The translations under genes and the position numbers were made by a program. From assembly GCA_001899765.1 (NCBI GenBank), contig MKWM01000016.1, positions 1 to 64,000 of the forward strand: a stretch of 64,000 nucleotides of DNA, read 5' to 3'. Origin of the DNA: Thiobacillus sp. 63-78. GTDB lineage: Bacteria; Pseudomonadota; Gammaproteobacteria; Burkholderiales; Thiobacillaceae. Position 1 is the stretch's first letter. Each line of letters opens with the position of its first letter. Shown here one piece after another: positions 63,769 to 64,000 of the stretch. Under the pieces are notes generated by a model. It was not told the DNA's origin. It made no database searches and worked only from the letters and a program-made list of their open reading frames with translations.

Positions 63769-64000
63769 TCAGTCGAAGGACGGGTCGCCATGGCGGCGCC
63801 GGGCCTGCCGGCCGCCGAAGTGCCGGGGCGCGAGCGAACCGACGATCATGCCCGTCAGGCTCGCGAGGAATCCCGCGAACTGCGGCGGCAGCAAGGCAGT
63901 GCCTTCCGGCAGCCAGACTTCCATGGGCAGCCAGACCATGAGGCCCAGGGCGATGGAAAGATAGGCGCCCCGCCTGTCTGCGCGTGTCCAGTAGAGACCG
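63769..64000 (-). CDS. Sodium:solute symporter, C-terminal part (truncated by window edge)
   Basis: The last 77 codons of a gene that enters from the right; the stop is at 63769-63771. The visible part, GLYWTRADRRGAYLSIALGL, then a hydrophobic segment and LLPPQFAGFLASLTGMIVGS, matches the end of sodium:solute symporters of the SSSF/PutP superfamily. The basic tail QARRRHGDPSFD is cytoplasmic. Substrate cannot be told from this part. Confidence 0.75.
   Translation of the reverse strand, partial: GLYWTRADRRGAYLSIALGLMVWLPMEVWLPEGTALLPPQFAGFLASLTGMIVGSLAPRHFGGRQARRRHGDPSFD

Overview
The window looks like a chromosomal segment of a GC-rich betaproteobacterium, probably a Thiobacillus-like member of the Nitrosomonadales. 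The grounds are: the gene order aroQ-accB-accC-prmA-zinc-ribbon/DUF3426; tlpA-ccsB-resB beside a cytochrome c4; engB next to hemB; pilMNOPQ-aroK divergent from ponA; a PrsK/PrsR/PrsT PEP-CTERM regulatory locus; and a Sat-CysC fusion with a worn-out sulfurylase half, a protein type I recall from Thiobacillus denitrificans. Genus is inference; no rRNA, tRNA or CRISPR array was seen.

Layout. 0.2-2.9 kb: a type II P-type cation ATPase. 3.2-4.9 kb: a compact type II restriction-modification island (MT-A70 methyltransferase and BglII/BstYI-like nuclease, convergent and overlapping) whose upstream region is a 28-bp perfect palindrome holding two AGATCT sites. 5.2-13.6 kb: rep helicase with a small thioredoxin-fold protein, apaH, an ornithine-lipid olsBA pair, a glycine-zipper lipoprotein, a PfkB kinase and a FimV-like protein. 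13.2-19.5 kb: a glycine cleavage operon (gcvT, gcvH, gcvPA, DUF3144, tpx, gcvPB, dgkA) behind a tandem glycine riboswitch and an intrinsic terminator. 19.5-24.0 kb: the aroQ-accBC-prmA operon. Five related palindromic repeats built from a CAGGATTCAGGGGT-like unit sit exactly between genes of these two operons. 24.0-28.5 kb: System II cytochrome c maturation plus cytochrome c4. 28.6-32.2 kb: engB, a probable small RNA with C-rich anti-Shine-Dalgarno loops, hemB, a FeeM-like N-acyltransferase and a ThiF/E1-like protein.

32.3-44.1 kb is a PEP-CTERM locus: one PEP-CTERM protein gene, then on the other strand a run of polyprenyl glycosylphosphotransferase, prsK, prsR and two tandem prsT-like TPR lipoproteins. 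Both PEP-CTERM protein genes in the window (32.4 and 63.5 kb) have a -24/-12 sigma-54 promoter and a shared upstream box, which fits control by PrsK/PrsR. 44.1-52.4 kb: an NTase-like orphan, ponA, and pilMNOPQ. 52.5-57.6 kb: aroK (without the usual aroB next to it), a secreted beta-helix protein, a very large multi-VanZ membrane protein and a DHH phosphoesterase. 57.6-62.6 kb: an APS kinase fusion and two TPR-sulfotransferases, a likely PAPS-producing and PAPS-using module. The right edge cuts a sodium:solute symporter gene.

The most interesting signals are the restriction-site palindrome in front of the methyltransferase, the C-rich-loop RNA between engB and hemB, the intra-operonic repeat family, the shared PEP-CTERM promoter architecture and the sulfotransferase/APS kinase cluster.
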